From contig CALFZM010000340.1 in assembly GCA_937952235.1 (NCBI GenBank), positions 1-5,485 on the forward strand: 5,485 nt of DNA. The letters are read 5' to 3'. This DNA comes from an uncultured Opitutia bacterium (GTDB taxonomy: Bacteria > Verrucomicrobiota > Verrucomicrobiia > Opitutales > Opitutaceae). The notes beneath the pieces are model-generated. The model saw only the letters and a program-made list of their open reading frames with translations. It did no database searches and was not told the DNA's origin. Position 1 is the first letter of the stretch; the number at the start of each line of letters is the position of its first letter. Made by a program: the position numbers and the translations under genes. This document shows, in pieces, positions 1 to 5,485 of the stretch.

Positions 1-3
1 TGC

Positions 4-61
4 GACGGACCGGTCCGCAGCGGCTTGAGGACAAGCCGCTCCACCTTTCGGTACGTCCGTC
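4..61. repeat. Nested inverted repeats in the left-edge non-coding segment
   Basis: An outer pair, GACGGAC (4-10) and GTCCGTC (55-61), encloses the nine-base-pair hairpin at 19-40. The left arm overlaps a perfect 12-base palindrome, CGGACCGGTCCG (6-17). An eight-base palindrome CAGCGCTG follows at 64-71. The structures are mutually exclusive in part, so alternative folds are possible. The segment is cut by the window edge, and no open frame or RNA family is recognisable. Confidence 0.45.
19..40 (-). terminator. Possible terminator or REP-like hairpin after malQ
   Basis: AGCGGCTTG (19-27) and CAAGCCGCT (32-40) form a perfect nine-base-pair stem with a four-base loop. It lies 59 bases beyond the malQ stop in the direction of transcription, where a transcript end would be expected. 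No U tract follows on the minus strand, and only a short CCACCTTT follows on the plus strand. A classical intrinsic terminator is therefore not proven; an mRNA-end-stabilising hairpin or a dispersed intergenic repeat fits equally well. Confidence 0.4.
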
Positions 62-99
62 TTCAGCGCTGACTTCAAGGCCAGCGGCATGAGTCCGAC

Positions 100-1671
100 T
101 CAGGGCGTGCCGGCGACGCGCCGGGTGGTGGGGGCGCGACCGTAAAGGGCGGCGAGTTCCCGCAGGTAGGGCGCGGACTTCTCGTGCAGATCGCGCAATT
201 GCTCGGGCCGGTAGCGCCAGGTCCAGTTGCCCTGGCTGCTGCCGGGTGTGTTGAAGCGGGCGGAGGAGCCGAGGCTCAGCAGGTCCTGCAGGGGCAGGAC
301 CGCGAGGTTGGCCACGCTGGCGTAGGCCAGGCGGGTGAAATCCCAGCCGATCTCGGCGCCGCTCACGCGCAGGTACCGGCGCACATGATCCCGGGTCTTC
401 TCACCGGCCTGCTCGTACCAGCCCAGGGTGGTATCGTTGTCGTGGGTACCCGGATACACGACCGAATTGGCGCGCTGGTTGTGCGGCAGGTAGAGGTTGT
501 CGGCGTCGCCGCCGAAGGCGAACTGCAGCACCGCCATGCCGGGCAGCCCCGTGGCGTCGCGCAATTCCAGGGTGGCCGGCGTCAGCAGCCCGAGGTCCTC
601 GGCGATGAGCCGCGCGCCGGGCAGGGCGCTGCGCACGGCGGCGAAAAAGTCGAGGCCCGGGCCCGCGATCCAGCGGCCCGTGCGGGCGGTCGGCGCGTCG
701 GCCGGCACCGACCAGTAGGCTTCGAAGCCGCGGAAATGATCGATGCGGACGACGTCGCAGAGTTCGAAGCTGGCGCGCAGCCGGGACAGCCACCACGCAT
801 AGCCTTCGGCGGCGTGCGCCTCCCAGGCGTAGAGGGGATTGCCCCAGAGCTGTCCATCGGCCGAGAAGTAGTCCGGCGGCACGCCGGCGACCGCCGTCGG
901 CCGCGACGTGGCCGGGTCGAGCTGAAAGAGCTGCGGACTGGTCCACACATCGGCGCTGTCGAGCGCGGTGAAGATCGGCGTGTCGCCGATCAGCCGGATG
1001 CCGCGGCTCGCGGCGCGCGCGCGCAGTTGCGCCCACTGGCCGAAAAAGAGGTATTGGATGAACTCATACGCCTCGGCGCGGGCGGCGACCTCCTTGCGCA
1101 CGGCCGCGCCCCGGGCCCCGGCGAACGAGCGGAGTTTCTCCGGCCACTCCCACCAGGGATGCCCGCCGAAATGATCCTTGAGCGCGGAGAACAGCGCATA
1201 CGGCTCGAGCCAGCCGGACTGGGCCGCGCGGAACGCGGGAAAGTCGCCGTAGGGGAGGGAGCTGCGCGGCTGGCGGCGCCAGGCCGCGTGCGCCGTGAAT
1301 AGCAGCGGAAGCTTGCGTTGGTAGAGTCCGCCGAAATCGACCTGGCCGGGGTGAAGGTCGCGGAGCGGCGAGATCGCCTGATCGGTGAGCAGGCCGGCGC
1401 GGACGAGCGGGACCGGGTCGATGAGGTACGGATTGCCCGCGAACGAGGAGAAACACTGGTAGGGCGAGTCGCCGAAGCCCGTCGGACCGAGCGGACACAC
1501 CTGCCAGTAGGTGAAGCCGGCGTCGGCCAGGAAATCGAGGAAGCGGTGCGCCGCATCGTCGAAGGTGCCGATGCCGTGGGGACTCGGCAGCGCCGTCGGG
1601 TGCAGGAGCACGCCGGCGGCCCGATGGTCGAGCCAGTTGAACAGGGTGGGCGAGGTCGAGGACGGTGGCAC
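100..1671 (-). CDS. malQ: 4-alpha-glucanotransferase (amylomaltase, GH77)
   Basis: This cytoplasmic enzyme of maltodextrin and glycogen metabolism transfers an alpha-1,4-glucan segment from one glucan to another or to glucose. The 523-residue protein is the compact amylomaltase type and shows the whole family pattern: AGVLLHPTALPSPHGIG at 19-35, the YQCFSSFAGNPYLIDP donor-site region at 71-86, GDTPIF at 229-234, the VPPDYFSADGQLWGNPLY loop at 264-281, RIDHFRGF at 309-316 with the likely nucleophile Asp311, IAEDLG at 356-361 with the acid/base Glu358, and GTHDNDT at 408-414 with Asp411. NTPGSSQGNW lies near the C-terminus. There is no signal peptide. The start is a GTG: an in-frame TGA lies four codons upstream, no Shine-Dalgarno is visible, and family similarity only begins around residue 10. 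It is the last gene of the leftward set, 119 nt after the ceramidase-like gene, so it may have its own promoter. Function is nearly certain; the exact start is not. Confidence 0.95.
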   Translation of the reverse strand: MPPSSTSPTLFNWLDHRAAGVLLHPTALPSPHGIGTFDDAAHRFLDFLADAGFTYWQVCPLGPTGFGDSPYQCFSSFAGNPYLIDPVPLVRAGLLTDQAISPLRDLHPGQVDFGGLYQRKLPLLFTAHAAWRRQPRSSLPYGDFPAFRAAQSGWLEPYALFSALKDHFGGHPWWEWPEKLRSFAGARGAAVRKEVAARAEAYEFIQYLFFGQWAQLRARAASRGIRLIGDTPIFTALDSADVWTSPQLFQLDPATSRPTAVAGVPPDYFSADGQLWGNPLYAWEAHAAEGYAWWLSRLRASFELCDVVRIDHFRGFEAYWSVPADAPTARTGRWIAGPGLDFFAAVRSALPGARLIAEDLGLLTPATLELRDATGLPGMAVLQFAFGGDADNLYLPHNQRANSVVYPGTHDNDTTLGWYEQAGEKTRDHVRRYLRVSGAEIGWDFTRLAYASVANLAVLPLQDLLSLGSSARFNTPGSSQGNWTWRYRPEQLRDLHEKSAPYLRELAALYGRAPTTRRVAGTP

Positions 1672-1790
1672 GGGAGCGCGTCATGCAATGCCCATGCCGG
1701 CGGAAGGTGGGAAGGGAAAACATCGCGGGTCCGCCGCCGCCGGCGCCGCCGTGCGCGCGGCCGTCGTCGCAAGCGTGCGGCGGCCCGCGG
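1672..1790 (-). other. Spacer between ceramidase-like gene and malQ
   Basis: The first part, read leftward, is extremely GC-rich with CGG/GCC triplet-like runs (about 1730-1790). The part nearer malQ holds a TTTTCCCTTCCC pyrimidine stretch. An ATG at 1684 and another near 1723 open a frame that is out of register with malQ. No clear promoter, terminator or Shine-Dalgarno is visible, so it is unresolved whether malQ is co-transcribed with the upstream pair. Confidence 0.5.
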
Positions 1791-3230
1791 CTAGCGCGCC
1801 AGGCTGCGGTCGAGCGCGAGCACCGCCTGCACGATTTTCTCCTCGACCGACGGAGCCCAGATCGCGGGATGAAGGGTGCGATACAGCGTCTGCCCATAAT
1901 ACGTGAGCGCGCCGCCGCCCTCGTAGCCGCCTTCGTCCCAGACGCGGCGGCTCGGGATATAGCCCATGAAGTCGTGGTTGTACGCCGACACCCACACGGC
2001 GCGGCCGGCCAGCTCGCGTTTGAGTCGCAGCGAGTAATCGACGACCACCTCGCTGGCGAGGGCCACCAGCGTGAGCCCCTCCCCGAAGCGCACCACCTGG
2101 ATCGGATACGCGTAGCTCGCCGGCAGGCGGCCGTCGCGCTCCAGCACCTCGAGCAGCGCGGCGGCGTACTCGCGGGTGGCGGGAACGGGCGAGGCGGCCC
2201 GGGTGCGCAGTTCGGCCGCGGTGGGGGCGGGCTGGTAGGGAAGGTCGACCGTGGTGGCCGCCACCCGCAGCGGGCCGGTGATGAGTCGCGGCGCCGCGTC
2301 GAGGGCCGATTCGACCGCGAGCGCGAGCGTGCGCCCGTGCAGCCGCGCGTAGTCGGTGCCGGTGCGCCCGGGACCGGCGGAGCGGCGCGGGTAGGGATTC
2401 TGGTCGCCCCCGCACCCGGAGAGAAAGAGCGCCGTCGCGCCGGGAAACGCCGCCTCGACGTCAAGCTGCGCGAAGCCGGCATAGTCGCCGTGAAAGGCCG
2501 TCGCGTTGCTGGTGGTGTTGTGACAGGCGTAGCCGAACAGGAGCGCGCGCCAGGGACCGCCGGGTGGGCGGACGCCCAGGACCGGGACGTCGTGATCCAC
2601 GGGGCCGTCGGGATTCGGCACCTTGCCGTGACGCGGGTCGCCCGGCGGCAACGCATGATTGGCGCGCCGGTTCATCGCGAAGCCGGCCCGGGCGTGGCTC
2701 CAGCGCAGCTCCGCCGGCGCGAGTGTTGCCAGGGCAGCTCCGATCACGGACACGAGCCGCCGGGCCACCTCCGCCTGGTAGCGGGCCACGGTCGCGGCGC
2801 GGGCGGCATCGGCCCGCGCGAGGACCGAGTCGACCGCGCGCAACTCCGGGCCGCAGTGGGTGTGCGACGCGTTGATCAGCAACGCTCCGTCGGGCAGGCC
2901 GTACGCGCGGGCCACCTGGGCGCCGACTTCCTGGCGCAGCGGCCGCGGGATGCCGAGGAGGTCGGTCGTGACGATCACGAGGCGTCCGCCGTTGCGATGT
3001 TCGAGCGCGAGCGCCTTGGCGTTCAGGCTGGAGAGGATCTCGCGCGTCGGCCCCGGGCGACCACCGAAACCGGACATCCACATCGGGAGTTCGGGAGGAT
3101 CGAGCGAGACCGACGCGACGCCCGCGCGCCACTCGGGCGGGGCCGCGTCACCCGCGACGGCCCGCGGCCACGGCCACGCGGCGAGCGCCGCGAGAGTGAT
3201 GCGGACGAACCAGACGCGGCGAGGGCGCAT
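1791..3230 (-). CDS. Secreted neutral/alkaline ceramidase-like hydrolase
   Basis: The 479-residue protein resembles the N-terminal catalytic domain of neutral/alkaline non-lysosomal ceramidases, which are zinc amidases. A signal peptide is visible: basic MRPRR, a hydrophobic stretch, and a likely cut after AVA at residue 26. Family features are VTTDLLGI at 87-94, the zinc-type motif INASHTHCGPE at 119-129 (His123, His125), FGYACHNTT at 232-240 (His237), FLSGCGGDQNP at 269-279, ASEVVVDYSLRLK at 392-404 (Glu394), and FMGYIPSRRVWDEGGYEGGG at 421-440 (Tyr424). True ceramidases have a nucleophilic Ser in GDVSPN; here the aligned residue is Asn278. The length leaves no room for the C-terminal domain of full ceramidases. 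The ATG lies 14 nt after the amidohydrolase stop, implying one transcript. It probably acts in the periplasm or outside the cell as a metal-dependent hydrolase. Family membership is secure; the substrate is unknown. Confidence 0.85.
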   Translation of the reverse strand: MRPRRVWFVRITLAALAAWPWPRAVAGDAAPPEWRAGVASVSLDPPELPMWMSGFGGRPGPTREILSSLNAKALALEHRNGGRLVIVTTDLLGIPRPLRQEVGAQVARAYGLPDGALLINASHTHCGPELRAVDSVLARADAARAATVARYQAEVARRLVSVIGAALATLAPAELRWSHARAGFAMNRRANHALPPGDPRHGKVPNPDGPVDHDVPVLGVRPPGGPWRALLFGYACHNTTSNATAFHGDYAGFAQLDVEAAFPGATALFLSGCGGDQNPYPRRSAGPGRTGTDYARLHGRTLALAVESALDAAPRLITGPLRVAATTVDLPYQPAPTAAELRTRAASPVPATREYAAALLEVLERDGRLPASYAYPIQVVRFGEGLTLVALASEVVVDYSLRLKRELAGRAVWVSAYNHDFMGYIPSRRVWDEGGYEGGGALTYYGQTLYRTLHPAIWAPSVEEKIVQAVLALDRSLAR

Positions 3231-3244
3231 GGGCCGCGGGCGAA

Positions 3245-4162
3245 TCAGAGTTTCAGCAGCCGCCGGGCGTTGCCGTACAGGATCTGCCGCTCGACGGCCT
3301 TGCTGGGCGCGAGGCGGCGCACGGCGTCGAGGGTGCGCGCGGCGAAGCAGACCGGAGCGCGGCCCGTGCCCTCGCTGCAGTCGCTCCCGTAGAGCAGCTT
3401 GTCGGCGTGGCGCGCGATGAAGCCGCGGAAATGTTCCTCATCGCGGATGATCGCGTTGTTGCCGGAGCCGGCGGAGAGCTCCGCGAAACAGTTGGGATAC
3501 TCCGTCAGGTAACGATCGGTCAGCCCGCCGGGCGTGACCGGACCCTTTGGGTAGCTGTTGTCGCCGGCATGCTTGCGGTCGATATACGCCCACCAGGCTT
3601 GCGCGTGCCCGATGAATTTGACGGTGGGAAACTTCTCGAGCGTGCGGTGGAAGCGCTCGAGGTGGCGGTTGTAGGTGGCGTGCTGGAAGTGAAGCAGGAT
3701 CGGGACATCGAATTCGCGCGCCACCTCGGCGATCCGCCAGAGTTCGGGCGCATCGCAGTCCACGCGAAACTTCTGCTCGCCGATCCCGATCGCACCGGCC
3801 CTGAGCTGGCGCTCGATGATCCTGGGCGCATCGGGGTGCGTGGTGATCTCGTTGGCGAAGAAAAGAAACTCGCCGGGATGCGCCCGCGCCAGGGCGACGA
3901 CCGCGGCGTGTTCGCCCGAGCCGCCCGGATGGCCCGCGCCGCCGCCGCCCGACGGCATCAGAACCGAGGTTGTCACTCCGAGCGTCCGCTGGTGCTGCAC
4001 GAGCACGGCGTCGCTCCGCCCGCTGTATTGGACATGCTGATGCACGTCGATGATCGGTTCGGAACCGGCAGCGGCGAAACCTCGGGGCACGACCGTGGCC
4101 GCGAGGCCCGCCGCGGCCTGGAGCAGGAAGGTGCGGCGGGAGGTGGAGGATAGGGAGGGCAT
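3245..4162 (-). CDS. Tat-exported amidohydrolase family protein (Amidohydro_2 type)
   Basis: The 305-residue protein is a predicted TIM-barrel metal-dependent hydrolase or decarboxylase. The N-terminus has a twin-arginine signal, SRRTFLL at 8-14, then a hydrophobic alanine-rich stretch and a likely cut near AAAG at 30-33. The mature part starts with IIDVHQHVQY (His41, His43), the HxH metal motif. LLHFQH follows (His158), then KFIGHAQAWW (His186) and LLYGSDC (Asp261), and it ends with the family's YGNARRLL. This ligand set matches the single-zinc subtype seen in ACMSD-like enzymes. A glycine-rich loop lies at about 71-83. I chose the ATG at 4162; an in-frame GTG two codons upstream (4168) is equally possible, and neither has a Shine-Dalgarno. 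It is the first gene of the leftward operon. The family call is firm; the reaction cannot be read from sequence. Confidence 0.88.
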   Translation of the reverse strand: MPSLSSTSRRTFLLQAAAGLAATVVPRGFAAAGSEPIIDVHQHVQYSGRSDAVLVQHQRTLGVTTSVLMPSGGGGAGHPGGSGEHAAVVALARAHPGEFLFFANEITTHPDAPRIIERQLRAGAIGIGEQKFRVDCDAPELWRIAEVAREFDVPILLHFQHATYNRHLERFHRTLEKFPTVKFIGHAQAWWAYIDRKHAGDNSYPKGPVTPGGLTDRYLTEYPNCFAELSAGSGNNAIIRDEEHFRGFIARHADKLLYGSDCSEGTGRAPVCFAARTLDAVRRLAPSKAVERQILYGNARRLLKL

Positions 4163-4329
4163 GCGCACGAGGGGAAGAAGATCGGACAGGACGGCACCGC
4201 AAAGCGCCCGGAAAGCCGATCGGCGCAGCGCCGGCGGCGGGAGGCCGCGAGCGTGGGGACCGACCTGGCAGCCGGGGCCGCGTCGATTCGCGGCGGTTCG
4301 CAGGGCAGAGGCAATTCCGGCCTGGTGGA

Positions 4330-4357
4330 ACTAAAGTGCGTGCCCGCCCGCGGACAA
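4330..4357 (-). promoter_or_regulatory. Candidate sigma-70 promoter for the amidohydrolase operon
   Basis: Read leftward, TTGTCC (4357-4352) resembles a -35 box with 4 of 6 consensus bases. After a 16-nt spacer comes TTTAGT (4335-4330), a -10-like box also with 4 of 6. The pair sits in the only A/T-richer patch of the divergent intergenic region. Transcription would start near 4323, leaving a leader of about 160 nt before the ATG at 4162. This is a pattern match to the E. coli consensus only, so confidence is low. Confidence 0.3.
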
Positions 4358-4415
4358 ATGCATTGAAGCGCACCGCGGCGCGAATGTTGCTGGAGAGGTC
4401 GGCGGTGCTGTCTCC

Positions 4416-4431
4416 GGCCGGAAATCCGGCC
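4416..4431. repeat. Perfect inverted repeat GGCCGGA-AA-TCCGGCC
   Basis: Seven-base arms are separated by two A residues; as RNA this would be a six-base-pair stem with an AAAT loop. It ends 32 nt before the receptor ATG, so it could be an operator or a leader hairpin for that gene. No T tract follows, so it is not an intrinsic terminator. In DNA this GC-rich, a short GC palindrome may also arise by chance. Confidence 0.4.
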
Positions 4432-4463
4432 AACCCCCGGGGCGGCGCGTCACACCTTCCCCC

Positions 4464-5485
4464 ATGAAAACCGGTGCACTCGTTCGATCCGGCTTCGGCC
4501 TCCGGCTGCTCTGCGGCCTCTTTCTCCTGATCGCGTCCGCGCTGCGGGCCCAGCCGGTCGGCGGAGCTCACGTCATCGGGCAGGTGAGCAATGCGGCAAC
4601 GCAGTCCTACCTGCAGGGAGTGGTGGTGCAGGTTGAGGGCACCGACCGCTCCGTGGTCACGGACCGCGAGGGCCGGTTCGAACTTCGCGGCCTGGCCGGG
4701 CCGAGCGCGACCCTGGTCGTCAGTTACAGTGGCCTCGACACGCAGCGCATTCCGGTGGCGCTCAACCCGGAGGGCACGGTGCGGCAGGACGTCGCGCTCA
4801 CGTCGTCGGTCTACCGGCTGGAAAAGTTCGTGGTGGGGGGCGAGCGCGAGGGCACGGCCCTGGCCGAGACCCTGCAGCGCCAGGCGGGCAACGTGAAGAA
4901 CATCGTTTCCTCGGACACGTTCGGCAACGTGGCCGACGGCAACATCGGCGAGTTCCTCCAGCATGTCGTCGGCATCACGGCCGACTACAACGGCCCGGAC
5001 GTCCGCCAGATCAGCGTGCGCGGCGTGAGCGCCGATTTGAATTCGGTGACGATGGACGGCGTGAAGGTGGCGACGGCGCAGTCGGCCAACCTGGGCCGGG
5101 CGTTCGAGTTCGAACAGGCCTCGCTGGGCAACATCGAGAGCATCGAGGTGACCAAGGCGGCGACACCCGACATGGATGCCGACTCGATCGGCGGCAGCGT
5201 GAATCTGGTGACGAAGAGCGCGTTCGATTCGAAGGCCGGGAGGAGGATCGGATACAGCTTTGGCGCGGTCACAGGCGGCGACCGCATCCGGCACGCGGCC
5301 AGCTGGAAGATGCCGATCGACGAGTTCGGGCCCTCGGTAAACCTGAGCTACTCCGACGTGCTCGGGTCGAAGCGGAACATCGGCCTCACGCTGACCGGCA
5401 CCATGTTCAGCAAGCCGGGCGGGGGGCGCACCTCGCTGCCGCAGCATGCGCGCAACGTCGATCCCGGCCCGGCGTACACCCAGGT
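4464..5485 (+). CDS. TonB-dependent receptor, N-terminal part (cut by window edge)
   Basis: This is an outer-membrane active transporter that imports ligands using TonB energy. The frame is open from ATG 4464 to the window end: 340 codons, no stop, 3' end missing. The order is: signal peptide 1-29 (cut at ALRA before Gln30); a beta-sandwich carboxypeptidase-regulatory-like domain about 36-112, with GQVSNAATQSYLQGVVVQV and the TDREGRFEL turn at 67-74; a TonB-box-like LEKFVVGGE at 119-127; then the plug domain about 140-255, with GNIGEFLQ at 159-166, QISVRGV at 182-188, VTMDGV at 195-200, ESIEVTKA at 225-232 and GGSVNLVTK at 243-251. Strands from about 262 begin the barrel. There is no secretin/STN signalling domain, so direct sigma/anti-sigma control is not indicated. 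The style is that of the many Opitutaceae receptors. It is divergent from the hydrolase operon. The ligand cannot be inferred from this part. Confidence 0.92.
   Translation, partial: MKTGALVRSGFGLRLLCGLFLLIASALRAQPVGGAHVIGQVSNAATQSYLQGVVVQVEGTDRSVVTDREGRFELRGLAGPSATLVVSYSGLDTQRIPVALNPEGTVRQDVALTSSVYRLEKFVVGGEREGTALAETLQRQAGNVKNIVSSDTFGNVADGNIGEFLQHVVGITADYNGPDVRQISVRGVSADLNSVTMDGVKVATAQSANLGRAFEFEQASLGNIESIEVTKAATPDMDADSIGGSVNLVTKSAFDSKAGRRIGYSFGAVTGGDRIRHAASWKMPIDEFGPSVNLSYSDVLGSKRNIGLTLTGTMFSKPGGGRTSLPQHARNVDPGPAYTQ

Larger units (their letters stand above)
4169..4463. other. Divergent intergenic region
   Basis: About 295 bases separate the leftward amidohydrolase gene from the rightward receptor gene, so it must hold the control region for at least one of them. 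I see no convincing coding sequence: the frames that cross it are shadow frames without family similarity. The only A/T-richer island is at about 4328-4368, which is where the candidate leftward promoter lies. A short perfect inverted repeat lies at 4416-4431, nearer the receptor start. No riboswitch or RNA gene is recognisable. Confidence 0.7.

Noticed and set aside
91..101. Palindrome GAGTC-C-GACTC over the malQ stop codon
   Set aside because: Five-base arms are too short to distinguish from chance, and the site partly lies inside the coding sequence.
184..1302. Plus-strand open frame of 372 codons opposite malQ
   Set aside because: It is antisense to a clear GH77 enzyme, has no motif, and is dominated by Gly, Ala and Arg.
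1730..1790. GC-rich triplet-like run between the ceramidase-like gene and malQ, considered as a repeat array or terminator
   Set aside because: The CGG/GCC runs are irregular with no repeat unit. Only an eight-base palindrome is present, and no stem with a following U tract can be drawn convincingly.
1064..2656. Minus-strand open frame of 530 codons crossing the ceramidase-like gene and malQ
   Set aside because: It is out of frame with both supported genes and low in complexity (Arg/Pro/Ser/Ala). It is kept in mind only as the frame of the ATG upstream of malQ.
1665..3392. Plus-strand open frame of 575 codons opposite the ceramidase-like gene
   Set aside because: It is rich in Arg, Gly and Ala with no recognisable motif, and it lies fully opposite a well-supported gene. 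Such antisense frames are common in high-GC DNA where stop codons are rare.
3438..5447. Minus-strand open frame of 669 codons spanning the receptor, the intergenic region and part of the amidohydrolase
   Set aside because: It runs through two real genes on different strands and a control region. Its composition is Arg/Ala/His-rich and without family motifs, as expected for a GC shadow frame.

Overview
The window is GC-rich and densely coding. It most likely comes from a member of the Verrucomicrobiota, probably family Opitutaceae. This rests on the style of the TonB-dependent receptor at the right edge (regulatory-like N-terminal domain, then a TonB-box-like LEKFVVGGE, then GNIGEFLQ, ESIEVTKA and GGSVNLVTK plug motifs), on the ceramidase-like and Tat-amidohydrolase pair, and on the lack of Shine-Dalgarno sequences. 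It is recognition from memory, not a database search.

Layout. Positions 1-99 are non-coding and hold nested inverted repeats downstream of the leftward genes. Three genes follow on the minus strand. Read in their own direction, they are a Tat-exported amidohydrolase (4162 to 3245), a secreted neutral-ceramidase-like protein (3230 to 1791) starting 14 nt after the amidohydrolase stop, and a cytoplasmic 4-alpha-glucanotransferase MalQ (1671 to 100) after a 119-nt gap. A divergent intergenic region (about 4169-4463) carries a candidate leftward promoter and a short perfect inverted repeat. The plus-strand TonB-dependent receptor starts at 4464 and runs off the right edge with 340 codons visible.

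How the genes may work together. The amidohydrolase and ceramidase-like protein are very probably co-transcribed, and both carry export signals. They sit back to back with an outer-membrane receptor of the nutrient-uptake type, so the locus may hydrolyse and import an unidentified compound, perhaps one with amide bonds. That is inference from context. The ceramidase-like protein has Asn where true neutral ceramidases have the nucleophilic Ser, so its substrate should not be taken as ceramide. MalQ is a standard maltodextrin/glycogen enzyme and may be transcribed separately.

I saw no mobile element, CRISPR array, tRNA or rRNA, and no clearly new defence or mobile system. The best leads are the divergent ceramidase-like active site, the structured DNA at the left edge, and the absence of Shine-Dalgarno sequences at all four starts.
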